Positions 35,573 through 50,984 are shown, counted from the stretch's first letter. The stretch is DNA of 64,000 nt from Canna indica (GCA_034359265.1 CP136894.1:27124501-27188500), one strand, 5' to 3'. Program-made: numbers and translations. The notes: a model not told the origin generated them from the sequence alone.

Positions 35573-36171
35573 GTGGTAAAATTTGAAAGACTAAAGGAAA
35601 ATGGAAAGAAAGTGAAAATTTTAGAATTTCTCAAGAAATGATGTATGAGTTTCATTTTGGTAAAATTCTTGCACAACACCTCTATTTTCTTGGTAAAATG
35701 ATTTCTCTATACTCATGAATGATTTTGCATGATTTCTTGGTAAATCCACCATTGTAAACTTAGTTTACTAGGATTAGTGAGTTGTCCCTTAGGTTGAGGT
35801 GGGAGAGTGCTCTCGGTAGGAAGGCGAGATACTTCCGGGTGTGGAAGTGCCTTCGATTTGAGAGCGAAGACTTTCCGGTGTAAAGTCCTCTTTGTAAGGG
35901 AAACAATATAATCTAGTAAAAAGCTAAGTTTGAATATCCTAAGCGGGGTGCTTAGGTAGTGGAGAAGGCATTGGGGCCGAACCACTATAAGTACTTGTGT
36001 TAGCATTATTTTTTTTGTGTATCATATTGCTTATCTTTATTACTCTCTTCCGCATTTAGTCGTCAATTGTGAATTGCCTAAGTAACTTAAGAAACTATTA
36101 AAATCGGATTTAGGCTAATTGATTAGTGAACACACTATTTTTTCCCCTCTAGTGTGGCCATTTAACCAACA
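35573..36171 (+). repeat. copia 1 tail: residual internal sequence and truncated 3' LTR
   Basis: From about 35740 to 36171 the sequence matches the last 430 bp of the 5' LTR (GTAAACTTAGTTTACTAGGA, then GGTGGGAGAGTGCTCTCGGT) and ends AACCAACA. The first 900 bp of the LTR are missing. 35573-35735 is AT-rich copia internal sequence without an ORF of note. Confidence 0.8.
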
Positions 36172-36176
36172 TCCGC

Positions 36177-37851
36177 AACTACCAAACGACACAGGCCATG
36201 AAGCACTAGAACACTCTTCGGCATGGCCAAACAAAACCCGATGACACCCGCTGGGATGTGCAACTCACAACTAGCAAGAATACAGAGCAAATCAGTACAT
36301 CAAAATAAAATGCTCAAAAGCGCAAATACAAAGCCCCCAAAAGTTTAAAAGTCCCCATGGGGGCAGCAATTCATGACAAGCAATCATTCATAGAGCCCAT
36401 AGGTTGGCAATTTAAAAGAGTAACAGTTTACTAGAAAGAGGTTGAGTCTGCCTCGGTAGGAGTAGGCGGGGCGTCGTCCTCCAAAGTCTTCGGTACTCCC
36501 GTCGGAGGCGGAGGCGGATGCGGTATTGAGACAGCAACTAAAGACTCCCCCTTCGCAGGAGCCTCCCCCTCCACTCTAGGGTCAATCATGACGTTGTCTT
36601 TAACCACCTTGAACCATCCGACCTTAGCAAAGTCGACCCCCGGAGCTAAGGAAACTAGCCTGTGCCATCGCCCTTTCAAAACCATTAGCATAATAATTGA
36701 TAGATACATCTTGATAGCGATCAACCTCGCCTTCAAGATGCTGCACTTTTGCCTCGAGCCCTTGCATCGCCACCTTGGCCCACTCAGCCTAGGCTCGAGT
36801 GGATTCAATCTCGGCCCTCAAATTGGACTTCTCCACAACAACTACAGCAAGATCATGATGGAGTTTATCCAACTCCATCCTTAAGCCACCAGATATATTC
36901 TTGACCTCCCTTGCTCGAGCAGCGGATTCAGAAACGGTAACGGTCAGAAGCTTGTCCTCGTCAGCCTTCACCTCCAAGGCCTTCTTCAGCGACTCGATCT
37001 CCCGAGCCTGATCCTTGCACATCTTCAACGAGGACACCCTGTCTCTCACCAGCTTGTCCAACAAACCTGACACATAGCGGCAATGTATCTTGGCAAGCTC
37101 CCTCGCATCTGCCCCCTCCGACAAATTCACATGAACACCGAGCAGGAAATACTGACCATTTCGAGCAACCTCAACTAGATGATGCTATACCGGCGGAGCC
37201 TTCTCCGCCATCACCACGTAGGAGGGGTGACATCTTGAGGAGACCCTCACCAACGCGTGAGTCCCTAGCCCTTTTTCTCTGCCTCAGGGGAGAGCATGGA
37301 GGGGTCGAAGAGTCAAAAGGCACTAGCGATCTAGTCGCCCCCGGGGCCTGAGACCCCGAGGCCCATAGAGTTTGAGAACTTGGGGTCTGCGTTTCGGCTT
37401 CAGCGGAAGCGAAGGAGGAGAACCGTCCACCAACGAAATTTTTCCTTTGCTGATTGCAGGGGCGCCACCCCCCTTACCTTCTCCAGCTGAGCACACAGGA
37501 TCGGCTCGTCTAGCAAGGAAGACATCCTACATGTATCAAAGAAACCTTCTATCAGCGCACTCGGGGAAATTATGGTAACAATAACCGTGCAAACTCCCCC
37601 AAATTTACCTATAAAACTCGAGATCGAGGACCCTTTCTGTTCCCGTCTCAACGACTCGATCACACACTTATTCTCGGGCGAGATGCCCTCCTCCTCCACA
37701 GACATGACAGGCGTGGGGTCCTCCCTCCAAGATAGTGAAAACATCTCTATTTGGGACTTTCTGTCAAAAAAGAACTGCCAAAGGTTCGGCTTTGACCTCA
37801 CCTTGAAGAAGTAGGTTCTGAAGTTCTTATGAGAACTCTTGAACAAGTTAA
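36177..37851 (-). pseudogene. Element U: gag-like coding remnant (putative gypsy-type transposon family)
   Basis: On the minus strand, frames at 37851-37400, 37130-36789 and 36808-36431 read like the plant 'putative gypsy type transposon' / Transposase_28-type gag proteins: FFKVRSKPNLWQFFF, then DPTPV and ISPENKCVIESLRREQK. An Arg/Glu/Lys-rich coiled coil (QAREIESLKKALEVKADEDK) and a Pro-rich end (PHPPPPPTGVPKTLEDD) follow. The frame continues upstream across the CACTA insertion into 52396-52455 (FGRKHF joined to NLFKSSHKNF). The stretch 36177-36430 is its non-coding 3' side. Function of the intact protein unknown to me; family call moderate. Confidence 0.5.
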
Positions 37852-37862
37852 CACTACTAGAA
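37852..37862 (+). repeat. Composite CACTA left terminal inverted repeat
   Basis: CACTACTAGAA, preceded by target duplication TAA. Confidence 0.85.
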
Positions 37863-38499
37863 TAACAAGCATCAACAACGGCTTCAACCATTGCTGAATG
37901 CTATCAGCAACGGTGTGCAACACCCCGGCCCGTTGCAAAGCAGCCGTGGCAAAAAAGCGCGTTGCTAATAACATTATTAGCAACGGTTCTGCCACGGTTG
38001 CAGGGTCGTTGCAGATATGTACATCAGCAACGGCCTGATTGCCGTGGCAAGGCCGTTAGTGAAAGCCCATTGCTAAGCCGTTGTTGTAGATCATCAGCAA
38101 CGGCTTTGAGGTTCCAACCCAAAAAATACAATACACTTTCAGTAACGACTTTCCCATGGCGGACAGTCGTGGGAAAGCCGTTGCTGATGATGTTAACCTG
38201 GAACTGAAAAGTTTTAAATTTTCTAATTTCCATTAATACATTGATACATTTAACCTGATACATAACTCACACACCCATTAATACATTAATACACCCATAC
38301 ATAACATACACATCACAGATACACCCAGATATACATTAAAATAATTATACTTATGTTTATAATTGTCCACAATCATATAAAAACTATTCAAATTCAAAAC
38401 TATCGTATCAATATCCAAACAAAATAAGTCAATCAAGTAGTATCCAAATAAGAATGTCAATATCCAAACAAAATAATAAACCTCACGACGACGGTGGAG

Positions 38500-39942
38500 G
38501 AAGGTCTGGATAATAATATGGCGGGGTCTGGAGTGCTTGGGTGTACATCGGCGTGGACTGGCTCGAGGATGATGGATCTGATGATGCCGAAGGGATTCCT
38601 ACTCCGGTATGAGCTGAGATGTTGTGTAGCATAGCATGCATCTCCGCCATCATCTAACTCTGACTCGCGACTATCTCCTCCAGTGTCCTTATCCTGCTGC
38701 TATGATCATAATTAGTCCTGGAGGTGGATGGCCGCTCACCAGCGACAGGAGGGGTCGATGCCCCAAGTGGCCCGAGCATGGCTCACGCATGCCCACTTTC
38801 TACAAAGCCATATATACGACCGTGGTCCCAGCCACCTGCAGCCTCGACCCACGCTCATGCGTCGAAGTCCTCGGGGGTGCCCCCGCGCTGCATCACCGTC
38901 TGAGTGTAGGTCTCCTACTCGAGTTTGATTTTTTGTTTCATATTTTTCCTAAAACTTAAATTATAAATAAATAATGAATAATTTAGACAAATATACTTAC
39001 CATAATGATTACAGCGTGGGTGTCGATGTACTCTACCGTCCTATGTCCTTGGCGGTGAGTCCGCTGAAACACCTCCATCGGGGAGGGTCGCTAGACAGTC
39101 CCATCGTCCATCACCGTCGTCTTCATTTTTTACACAGAGTAATAAATAAAATATATAATTGAATTTAAGGTATAATACATACCATACGACGACTGTGGAC
39201 TACAAATGATATTGAGCCACCAGTGTAACGTGCTCCTCCCCCGAAAGTGTGGTTTCTAGCCGTAGTCTTAGAAACCTCCTGCTATCGATCTGTCGACCAT
39301 AACGCCACGACCTGGTCCCATATATCTGGAGTAATCCAATCGGGGCCGTATCCTCGAGTCTCCGCGATGTTTATGGTCTGCCCCAGCTGACCATTGTACC
39401 TCTTCTGGGAAATAGCCTCCCAGGCAATGTAAATGAAGGACCTCTGGTCCTCAGCCCATGTATAGCGAGCTTGCAAAATAATAATATCAGTACCAATATT
39501 AATCATCATGTATAATTTTTTTTTAATACGTGCCTCAAACTCGCACCATAGCATGTCAATGTGCTCACGGGGCACGTGAGACCACGTGGGCCATACCCCA
39601 TGCATGTATCGTCGGATCGTAGAAGATATGGTCCTCGGCACATCCTCCTACTCAAACCTGCACAACAAAAATAAAGTTCAATATTATATTATGATATAAT
39701 GAATTCATAATACATTACAGCTCCCCAATCACACTAATGAGTCTACGTGACTCTGTGGCTGGTGGAGGCTGCCACCTATTCAGCCTGCGTGGCCACCTGC
39801 GTCTCGATGAACAAGCCTCAGCGGCATGAGGATTAGCGACAGTAGTATCATCTGGAGGAGGATCAGCAACAAGAGGAACTGCTGGAGTCTGACCGATCAG
39901 AGACTTCGAAGCTCTCATCCAACGATAACCACGACCCACCAT
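38500..39942 (-). pseudogene. CACTA body A second gene (Transposase_24 / Ptta-En-Spm type)
   Basis: Minus-strand exons. The start is MVGRGYRWMRAS at 39942. The central exon 39641-39282 carries the Transposase_24 pattern: PTWSHVPREHIDMLWCEFEA, then WEAISQKRYNGQLGQ and GYGPDWITPDIWDQVVALW. The next exon-like pieces lie at about 39180-39000 and 38930-38500. This is the companion DNA-binding protein of plant CACTA elements, related to En/Spm TNPA-like products. Intron gaps with AT-rich sequence separate the blocks. Not contiguous enough to call functional. Confidence 0.65.
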
Positions 39943-40014
39943 ATTTGTCGAATAAGCATATAATTAGATTATATATATAGTAGAGATAGATGTAATATAA
40001 GATATACTTTAAAA

Positions 40015-40878
40015 TTATTCCTCGTCATCTGAGTAATAGTCTTCGAATTCTTCTTTTTCATCATCTTCTTCATCTTCTTCATCTCCAGCTTCCTCAACTT
40101 CATGATCATCATCATCAACATATTCAACTTCTAATTGAACTAACGCTGTGTCCGCATCATCGAGTATTGGAATAATACAGTCTACTATAGGAGGATCCTC
40201 TTCTTGATAGAAATCACCTGTCACATCAGGTATCGGCTCATTTTCTCCCGCTATCGGATCAATTTTTCCTCTAGCTTTAGTCTCACAGACAACATGCCAA
40301 TCTACTTTATATTTATTTCTAGCCGGATACTTCGTGTAATATAATTGTTCGACTTGTGATGCCAATATAAAAGGCTCATTTGCTGTCAATTTCGATTTGT
40401 AATTAACCTCAACAAGTTTGTATTTTGGATGAACTTCCATGCCCCATTTTGTTGTATTGAACCAATGACATCTAAATAGGATAACTGATTTCAAGCCGAA
40501 GTAGTGCAATTCTATCACTTCTTCTATTAGTTCATAAAAATCCACATCACATTCAACATACGTTGTCCCTTTCACGCAGACCTCGGCATTCATCGTCTTC
40601 TTTGTAAATGCATATTCAACCGTGTGAAATTTATACCCATTAATAAAATATCCGCTATAACACGACACTAGTCGCGACGGTCCACTAACAAATTCAAATA
40701 TTCTTTCATCTATTATAGCTTTGTGATCTTTGCTGTAAGCCCGAATCCAAGTAGGGAAATCACGATTCCGTAATCTCTCCAATTCTTCATCGTTGTAAAT
40801 AGAGTATTTTTGCGCCATCTCAATGTCAAATATTTCAATGAATTGTTCAATCTCTGGATAATTGAGTAATACGTACAA
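40015..40878 (-). pseudogene. CACTA body A DUF4216 domain of the transposase
   Basis: 287 residues in one frame. Typical CACTA transposase C-terminal block: ERIFEFVSGPSRLVSCYSGY, then FHTVEYAFTKKTMNAEVCVK, VDFYELIEEVIELHYFG, LFRCHWFNTTKWGMEVHPKY and EPFILASQVEQLYYTKYPA. It ends in an acidic tail rich in Asp/Glu. It continues the DUF4218 exon 12 bases upstream; a stop or shift lies between. Confidence 0.8.
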
Positions 40879-40890
40879 TTGTGCCCAATG

Positions 40891-41960
40891 TTACTCTTCG
40901 TCGCTTAAGTGTCGGGATGGACGAGAACCAAAAGCACGACCAGAGTGACTAAATATATTTAAACGTCCATCTGAATGTCGAACTCCCTCGTCGTCGTTAT
41001 GTGGAAGACAAACAAATCTTGTATGTACTATCCATTCAAAGTAAAATGAGCAGAATATTGAAATTTCTTGGATGATATACGATTCAGATATTGATCCTTC
41101 AACAGCTGCGGTGTTCTTTATTTTGTTCTTCAGACGATTTATGTATCTTTCAAATAAGTACATCCATCGATATTGAACGGGGCCACCAACTCGTGTCTCG
41201 TATGCCAAGTGTATCGGTAGATGCTCCATCGAGTCAAAGAAGGCAGGAGGGAAAAATTGCTCCAGCTTGCATATAATTTCAATAATATTACTTTCAAGTG
41301 CTGACATATCTTCGACTCGAAGGACATGTGCACAAATGTTTCTAAAAAATATACTTAATTCAGTCATAGCTCTTGAAAGCAGGTAGAAGATCACGAAATG
41401 CGATTGAAAGCAATCTTTGCATGAATACATGATAATCATAGCTCTTCATCCCTGATATTTTGCAATCATCGACGTTCACACATCGAGATAAGTTTGAGGC
41501 ATATCCATCGGGTAATTTGAGTTCTTTTATCCATTGACAAACATCTTTGATCTATTGTTTATATAACACATACGGGGCCTTCGACTTCATATATCGTTTG
41601 TTGACCTCTTGTGACTCCAACTCCGGCCTCTTACAAAGTATTTTTATATAATGTCGGGCCTTGACATTATCTTTAGTTTTTTCCGAAAACATCCATCAAA
41701 GTGTTGAAAATATTATCAAACATATTTTTTCAATATGCATGACATCCAAATTATGCCGAATCAGTAATGAACTCCAATACGGCAATTCCTAACAGATACT
41801 TTTTTCACCCAGTTATGTGTTTGACCAAAGTCCGACACTCTTTCATTCCGACCAAACACTATCTCTGGAAGTGCTTAAATGTAACATTTGTTCACCAGAC
41901 AACGTCGGTGGTGGCTCATCTCTTTCGACTATGCCCTTAGTAAATTTATTACGATTCTTT
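40891..41960 (-). pseudogene. CACTA body A DUF4218 domain and remnant of TNP2
   Basis: 41439-40891 is an open DUF4218 segment (ELSIFFRNICAHVLRVEDMS, FFPPAFFDSMEHLPIHLAYE, YRWMYLFERYINRLKNKIKN). Upstream, 41440-41960 is the decayed end of TNP2, with a MHIEK-like segment near 41740 in broken frames. The central transposase that normally precedes this is missing. Confidence 0.75.
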
Positions 41961-41965
41961 CGATA

Positions 41966-42193
41966 CTAATGGTTAGCCGGTAGGAATCGATGATGACAAT
42001 CAAAGAATGAGTTTTTCCGTTCGTTCTGAAGACATCGGGTTTTATCACTGACGCTAACGAATTTCTGATTCGAATAGACAAAATTTAGGAAGTAAGTTAC
42101 GCCTAATTGAAACTCATTCGTTAAAGCTCCATGATTAAGACGTCGGTACATCCAACTTCGATCGTCCGACATGATTCTGCCAATCAATGACAA
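41966..42193 (-). pseudogene. CACTA body A transposase-associated N-terminal domain
   Basis: Matches the Transpos_assoc domain that opens plant CACTA transposases: SDDRSWMYRRLNHGALTNEF, then GVTYFLNFVYSN and DKTRCLQNERKN. In family members the last piece is a Cys-containing IRCPCxxC-like motif, so two zinc-type cysteines are lost. It directly abuts the TNP2 end, which shows a large internal deletion. Confidence 0.7.
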
Positions 42194-42229
42194 TTTCTTC
42201 AGTTAATGCCTTTAGGTGAGATGGTCCTA

Positions 42230-43314
42230 TTCCATTCGGGATTCATGTTATTCATATTGCACTAAGTATTTCTTTTAACCGCTAACTTCATTCTAAATTT
42301 TGGTAGCATCTTCCAACAGTTCTCTGAATACGCATATCATCTGGGCGCGTATCGGAGAACAAAAGAGACACAATAGCCAAAATTTAAGAATTAATGAGTT
42401 AACGGTTAAAAAAAAACTAAGTGCAAAATAAATAACTATGTTCCCAAATTGTCCAATCAGGGATAATTCAAGTGGCGCACATACAACCCTCGGACAATTC
42501 AAGGGTTGTACGTCATATAAAAGATCATCTACTTATTTTACACGAACATACAACCTCCGAACGGATCTAAGGTTTTGCTAAAACATATCCGACTCATCAG
42601 ATGAATGATTATTTTCTAAATGTTTCGATGCCGTTTTGAGTCCACAGTGGACGATTCCGGCACAAGTCCAAAGTGGACGATTCCGATGCGAGTCCAAAGT
42701 GGACGATTCCGGCGCGAGTGCGAAATGGACGATTCTAATTAATCTAAATCTAAAGATTAACAATAAAATTAATCTAAATTAATCTAATTTGAATTAATCT
42801 AATCTAAACATTTATTTAAATTAATATAAATTAATCTAAAGATTAACATTAATCTAAGATTAACATTAATCTAAAGATTAACAATAATCTAAATTAATCT
42901 AATCTAAACATCTAAATTAACCTAAACATTTAATTAATCTAAACATCTAAGATTTAATTAATCTAAACATGTAAATTTACCATAAAAACATTTAATTAAT
43001 CTAGAATTATGATTTAATAAAAGAAAAAAGTAGGGTTTATTTTCGCGATCGATCAGGCGAAGATCGGCGGCGGCAGAAGAAAGGAAGAAGGAGGAAGGGG
43101 CGGGCGCGATCTGTCGTGTTAAATAAACTTATCAGCAACGACTCACTTATCCGTTAGAAAGCCATTGCTGATAATTAACATCATCAGTAACAGCTCACTC
43201 ATCCGTTAGAACGTCGTTGTTGATAAGTATTTTATTTTTGCACTGCGAGCGCGCGATATGCTAAAGAGTGACGTATGTCATAGCCATAACTAAGTCGTTG
43301 CTAATGTGATATAT
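42230..43314. other. CACTA body A 5' non-coding and subterminal region
   Basis: Contains GAGTCCAAAGTGGACGATTCC direct repeats (42640-42735), then an AT-rich tract of ATTAATCTAAA-type repeats (42735-43015). After a purine-rich stretch, subterminal repeats of TCAGCAACG/TCCGTTAGAA type run to about 43300. No gene. Confidence 0.7.
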
Positions 43315-43324
43315 CTACTAGAAT
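43315..43324. repeat. Junction of CACTA bodies A and B
   Basis: CTACTAGAAT is the left terminus minus its first two bases. It follows GTTGCTAATGTGATATAT, which matches the sequence just inside the internal right terminus at 52227. It reads as right end of A fused to left end of B, with about 12 bp lost. Confidence 0.55.
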
Positions 43325-43329
43325 TGTCG

Positions 43330-44725
43330 TCACCCGCAGTTGGAGTGGTCGGTGCCCCAAGTGGCCCGAGCAGTCGAGCACGGCGCGTGCATGGCCACTG
43401 TCTGTAAAGCCGTAACACGACCGTGCTCCTAGCCACCTGCAGCCTCCACCCAAGCTCATGCGTCGAACTCGTTTGGTGTCCCTCCACGCTCGATCACAGT
43501 CCTCGTGTAAGTTTGCTACACGTGTTTATATTTTAAATATATATAAACTACAAAAAAAAAATGTGTAAATCAAATAAACATATATAAATACTTACCATTA
43601 TGATGGAGGCTCTGCTATCAACGTAGTCCCCCGCTCCTCGTCGACGACGGTGGGTGCGCTCAAACACCTCCATCATCGACGGGCGTTGGACGGTGCCGTC
43701 CTCCATCACGCGCGTCTTACATTAGAAAATAAATACATTAGTAGCATTATACACAATATATAATTTAATTAAAAATAATTAAATTATACATACCATACGA
43801 CGCTCATGAACTGCAAAAGAGATGGAGCCACTTGTGTGGCGCGCACCCGTGTCGTCCCCCCCGGACATGCGATTTCTCGACGCAGTCCGGGAGACCTCCT
43901 ACCACTCAGGTGTGGCCCACCGCTCAACGAGGTGGTCCCACACAGGGCCAGCAATCCACTTGGGTGCGTGTCCCCGAGTCTGCCCTATTTGTGTGGCCCC
44001 CAGCCGTCTCATCTCGGTCTGACGGGACTGCTGAAGCAGTCCGTTATAGCGAGCACGGGCAACACGCTCCCATGCAGCCTCCACAAAAGTGGTCTGGTCC
44101 TCCGGCCATGTATAATGAGCCTGCAAATTTTTTATTATTATTACCGATGAATATTTAACATTAATATTAATTTAATAAATATACTTACCATGAACTCTCG
44201 CCATAATAAATCCATATGCTCACGGGGCACGTGAGACCATGTAGGCCACGCCCCGCGCATAAACTTTCGGATCGTCCTCGCTATCGTGTGAGGGACGTCC
44301 TCCTGCTCAAATCTGCACAAAATATAAATTCATAATATGATATTTTGAAATAAATAAATTATAAGAAATAATTGATGCATATACTTACCGTCTTCCGCGC
44401 ACACTAACTGATCTGTGCAGTGCTCCCTTGGGTGGCAGAGGGAGAATTTTGTTAGGCCCTTGTGGCCTACGTCTCGAAGACGATAATCCTGGATCTGCGG
44501 AGGGTGGTGCAGGGATGGTAGCCGAAGGTGAAGGGATGGTGGCCAGATCAGGTGAGGGAACGGTGGACGAATCAGGTGGGGGGAATGGTGGCCGGAGGTG
44601 GGGGGATGGTGGTGGAAGGCGAAGGGTTAGTGGGTACAGGTGGGGTGGGTGGTAATCGTTGGGGGGTCCTACGAGGAATGCCTCCTCGAGAACTGATATC
44701 TCGAACCATAGCTGTAAAAAATTAA
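43330..44725 (-). pseudogene. CACTA body B second gene (Transposase_24 type)
   Basis: The counterpart of 38500-39942. A Pro-rich N-terminal exon (44725-44428) opens MVRDISSRGGIPRRTPQRLP. 44310-44190 encodes the PREHMDLLWREF-like part. The exon 44126-43899 reads FVEAAWERVARARYNGLLQQ and ends APKWIAGPVWDHLVERW. Downstream exon-like pieces lie at 43790-43600 and 43500-43340. Introns are AT rich. Confidence 0.65.
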
Positions 44726-44912
44726 TATAATTAGATTATATATAATAGATTAATAGATATATTTAATAATTGAATATATACTTCACATTTACAATTATTT
44801 ACAATTATTTGTCATCGTCATTATCATCATTCGTGTAATACTCTTCTTCTTGTTCTTCTGTATCGGAATCTTGAAATTCTTCTTTATCTCCCTCATCATC
44901 ATTTTGTCCTTC

Positions 44913-45698
44913 CTAAACTTCATTATTGTCGTCATCAACGTATTCTATTTCCAATTGAACTAACTCTGTGTCATCATCCTCGAGTATTGGACTAACTCGT
45001 TCCACTTCGGAATGATCTTCTTCTTGATAGAAGTCATCTGCTGGCTCATTCTCTCCAACTATCGGGTCAATTTTTCCTTTGGCTTTAGTCTTACAAACTA
45101 CACGCCAATCTGCCCTATCTTTCTTTCGAGACGGATACTGCATATAATATACTTGTTCAACTTGAGATGCCAATATAAATGGCTCATTTGAAGCCAATTT
45201 TGATTTGTAATTGACCTCTACCAGCTGTTTATACTTTGGATGAACTTTGGTGCCCCTATCGCTTGTATCGAACCAATGACATTTAAAAAGGGCAATTGAT
45301 TTACATCCGAAAAATTGCAATTCTATGACTTCTCCCAATAGTCCGTAAAAGTCAACATCACATTCAGCATACGTTGTCCCTTTGACGCAGACCCCGACAT
45401 TCATAGTCTTTTTTGTAGATGAATATTCAAGTCTGTGAAATTTATATCCATTAACAAAATAACCGTCATAACACTGTACAAGTCGTGCCGGTTTGCTAGC
45501 AAATTCAAAAATTTGGTTATTTATTTCGCCTCTGTGTTTTGTGCTGTAAGCTTGAAACCAATTAGGGAACTCGCGATTCTGTAATCTTTCTAATTTCTCA
45601 TCGTTGTAAATTGAGTATTTTGTCACCATCTCAATGTCAAATATTTCAATGAACTTCTCAATCTCTAGACAGTTGAGTAAAATGTACAAGTAGGCCAA
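44913..45698 (-). pseudogene. CACTA body B DUF4216 domain
   Basis: 261 open residues colinear with body A (NQIFEFASKPARLVQCYDGY, FHRLEYSSTKKTMNVGVCVK, EPFILASQVEQVYYMQYPSR). The acidic C-terminus continues in broken frame to about 44810. Clearly diverged from body A, so the two bodies are separate family members or an old duplication. Confidence 0.8.
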
Positions 45699-45722
45699 AT
45701 GGTACTCTTCATCGTTTAAGAA

Positions 45723-46727
45723 TCAAGACGGACAAGAACCCAAAGCACGACCGGGGTAACCAAAGATATTTAAACAACCATCTGATGGTCGAGCTCCCCC
45801 GTCCTCGTTCCGTGGAAGATGATTAAGTCTTGTCTTGATGGTTGATTCAAAATAAAATGAGCAGAATACTAAAATTTCTTGAATTATATATGCTTCTGAT
45901 ATGGAACCTTCAACTGTGGCGGTGTTCTTTACCTTTTTCTTCAGATGATTCATGTATCTTTCAAATAAGTACATCTGCCGGTATTGAATGGGGCTACCAA
46001 CTCGTGCCTTGTATGCCAAATGTATCGGTAGATGCTCCATCGAGTCAAAAAATGCAGGAGGGAAAAACTGCTCCAGCTTGCATATGATTTCAATAATATT
46101 ATTTTCAAGTGCTGACATATCTTCGACTCGAAGCACATTTGCACAAATGTTTCTGAAAAATATACTTAATTCTGTCAACAGACCCCAAATCTTATCATGT
46201 AGATGATCTCGAAATACGACCGGAAGCAATCTCTGCATGAATACATGGCAATCGTGGCTCTTCATCCCCGATATTTTGCATTCATCGACGTTTACACATC
46301 GAGATAAGTTTGAGGCACATCCATCGAGTAATCTGAGTTCTTTGATCCATTGATACACATCTTTCATCTGTTGTTTTTTTAACACATACGGTGCCTTTGG
46401 CTTATGAAGTCATCTGTTGACCTCTTGCAACTCTAACTCAGGTCTCTTACAAAGTATTTTTATATCATGTCGGGCCTTCACATTATCTTTAGTTTTACCG
46501 GAAATATCCATAACTGTGTTAAAAATATTATTAAACACATTTTTTTCAATGTGCATGATGTCCAAATTATGCCGAATCAGTAATGAACTCCAATACAACA
46601 ATTCCCAAAAGATACTTTTTTTCACCCAGTTATGTGTTTGACCAAAGCATGAAATTCTTACATTCCGACCAAAAGTAATCTTTGGAAGCAATTGAACACG
46701 TGCTAACATCTGTTCACCATACAACAT
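45723..46727 (-). pseudogene. CACTA body B TNP2 C-terminal end and DUF4218
   Basis: 46727-46410 carries the end of TNP2 (FWELLYWSSLLIRHNLDIMH, then NIFNTVMDISGKTKDNVKAR and CKRPELELQEVN). After a short break 46385-45723 continues into DUF4218 (GMKSHDCHVFMQRLLPVVFR, then FFRNICANVLRVEDMSALEN and HLPIHLAYKARVGSPIQYRQ). These are diagnostic plant CACTA blocks. Confidence 0.85.
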
Positions 46728-47690
46728 CGGTGGTGGCTCATCTCTTTCGACTCTACCCTTGATAAATTTATCCCGATTCCTTCGAGGATGTTCACATACC
46801 GAAGCACCTTAAAGGGGATATTTTTTTGTCGGACCGATTTCTTCTCATTGTAACGAGGATGTTCACATACCGAGCATTGCTCTAACTGTGCATTTTCTTT
46901 ATAATATAAAATGCAGTTATTTGGGCACGCCCTAATTTCAAACCGAGGATGTTCAAGCCCTAATTTCCTCATCAACTTTTTTATCTTATAAAATGTTGGC
47001 TCAAACTTGTTATTTGGAGGTAACATACCATTGATAAAGCCTGCAATCCGATCAAACACAACCTCGTTGATATTACAATCGGACTTGATGTTCAGGAGTT
47101 GTGTCATTGCCAAAAATATTGTATAATTAGGACAATTCTCATACAACGGTTCATCGACAGCTTTCAACATCTCGTAAAATTCTGCAGCATCCTTATTCGG
47201 CAATTCAATCTGTATCGCAGGTTGTTCTTCAGTGACTTCAACTGTCGTAGTATCTGGTGGGACTACCGTCTCAATAACTGTCTCAATATTATCATTTAAA
47301 TGGAATTGTCCTCCAAGACTATCCAGAATCATTGTTATATAAGGATTAGGTGGATTGGAAGAAGAAACACCAGCAGAAGAAGATTGACCATGAGTTTGGA
47401 CAACAGGATTGCTCGACTTCACGACTTGACGTGACTCCCCGTGACAATTCCATACAAAATATCTTGGTGTGAACCTTTTGTATACAGATGCAGTGTGACA
47501 GTTTCTCGGTCCAAAAATCTTATGTTGGAACATTTTCGGCATGGACATCAAATTTTATCACCACTAAGGAATTTTTCATTCGAGTAGGCGAAATTTAAGA
47601 AGTAAGTTACGCCTACTCAAAATTCATCCGTTATAGTTCCATGATGAATTCGTCGGTACATCCAACTTCGATCGCCCGACAAGTTCTGTC
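46703..47690 (-). pseudogene. CACTA body B TNP2 N-terminal part, core deleted
   Basis: 47690-47560 holds the Transpos_assoc domain (DRSWMYRRIHHGTITDEF). 47551-46703 continues with a Ser/Pro-rich stretch and then AAEFYEMLKAVDEPLYENC, FDRIAGFINGMLPPNNKFEP and CPNNCILYYKENAQLEQCSV, typical of TNP2 upstream of its catalytic core. After PFKVLRY the sequence jumps to the near-terminal segment (MSHHRCCMVNRC). The core with its acidic catalytic residues is absent. The deletion join contains a duplicated CGAGGATGTTCACATACCGA (46783 and 46854). Confidence 0.8.
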
Positions 47691-47917
47691 AAAAAGTTTG
47701 CAATATCTTTAGGTAATGTCTTTTGGTGGGATGATACTATTTCATTTAGTCATTAACTTCACTTAGTATTTCTTTTATTTATATTGCACTTAGTATTTCT
47801 TTTATTTATATTGCATTTAGTATTTCTTTTAGTCATTAACTTCATTCTAAATTTTGGCACATCTCCCTACAGTTCTTCGAATACGCATATCATCTGGACG
47901 CGTATCGGACAACAAGG

Positions 47918-48166
47918 GAAGTTTGGGCTCTAGAGGGATTTGGTGTTGCTCATATTTTACAAGAGATGCTTACTTATAAATCTGATCATATTAGAGCTCG
48001 TCAAGAAGTACTTGGTGCTACGATCATTGGAGGAAGAGTATCTAACCCAGAAGATGCTCCAGAATCTTTTCGATTGCTCGTTCGAGAACTACGATCTTTA
48101 GCTCTAGAACTGAATCATTTCCTTGTATCTGAGAAGAACTTCCAGATTAATAGGAAGGAAGCTTGA
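47918..48166 (+). pseudogene. rpoB: plastid rpoB 3' fragment
   Basis: The last 82 codons of the plastid RNA polymerase beta subunit ([18 protein letters not shown] to [14 protein letters not shown]), ending at its normal stop. The frame is intact. In chloroplasts it encodes the C-terminal clamp-proximal part of beta. Here it lacks a promoter and the first 90% of the gene, so it is non-functional. Confidence 0.93.
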
Positions 48167-48192
48167 TCTGAATGAATCAGAATTTCTATTCT

Positions 48193-50984
<2,792 letters not shown>

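Larger units (their letters stand above)
23939..36171 (+). mobile_element. Gag-only Ty1/copia-type LTR retrotransposon (copia 1), split by a gypsy element
   Basis: The 5' LTR 23939-25273 is followed by a primer-binding site, a gag-like region (25342-26653), about 1.1 kb of non-coding 3' sequence, a nested gypsy element (27764-35567) and a truncated 3' LTR. A perfect 5-bp duplication TCCGC flanks it (23934-23938 and 36172-36176). No protease, integrase or reverse transcriptase is present. The second copy at 52456 stops coding at the same place, so lack of pol looks like a family property. Without the gypsy insert it is about 4.4 kb. Confidence 0.8.

Noticed and set aside
38278..38460. Minus-strand ORF near the CACTA left end
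   Set aside because: Low-complexity TACATT/ATACAC repeats in the non-coding end, without family similarity.
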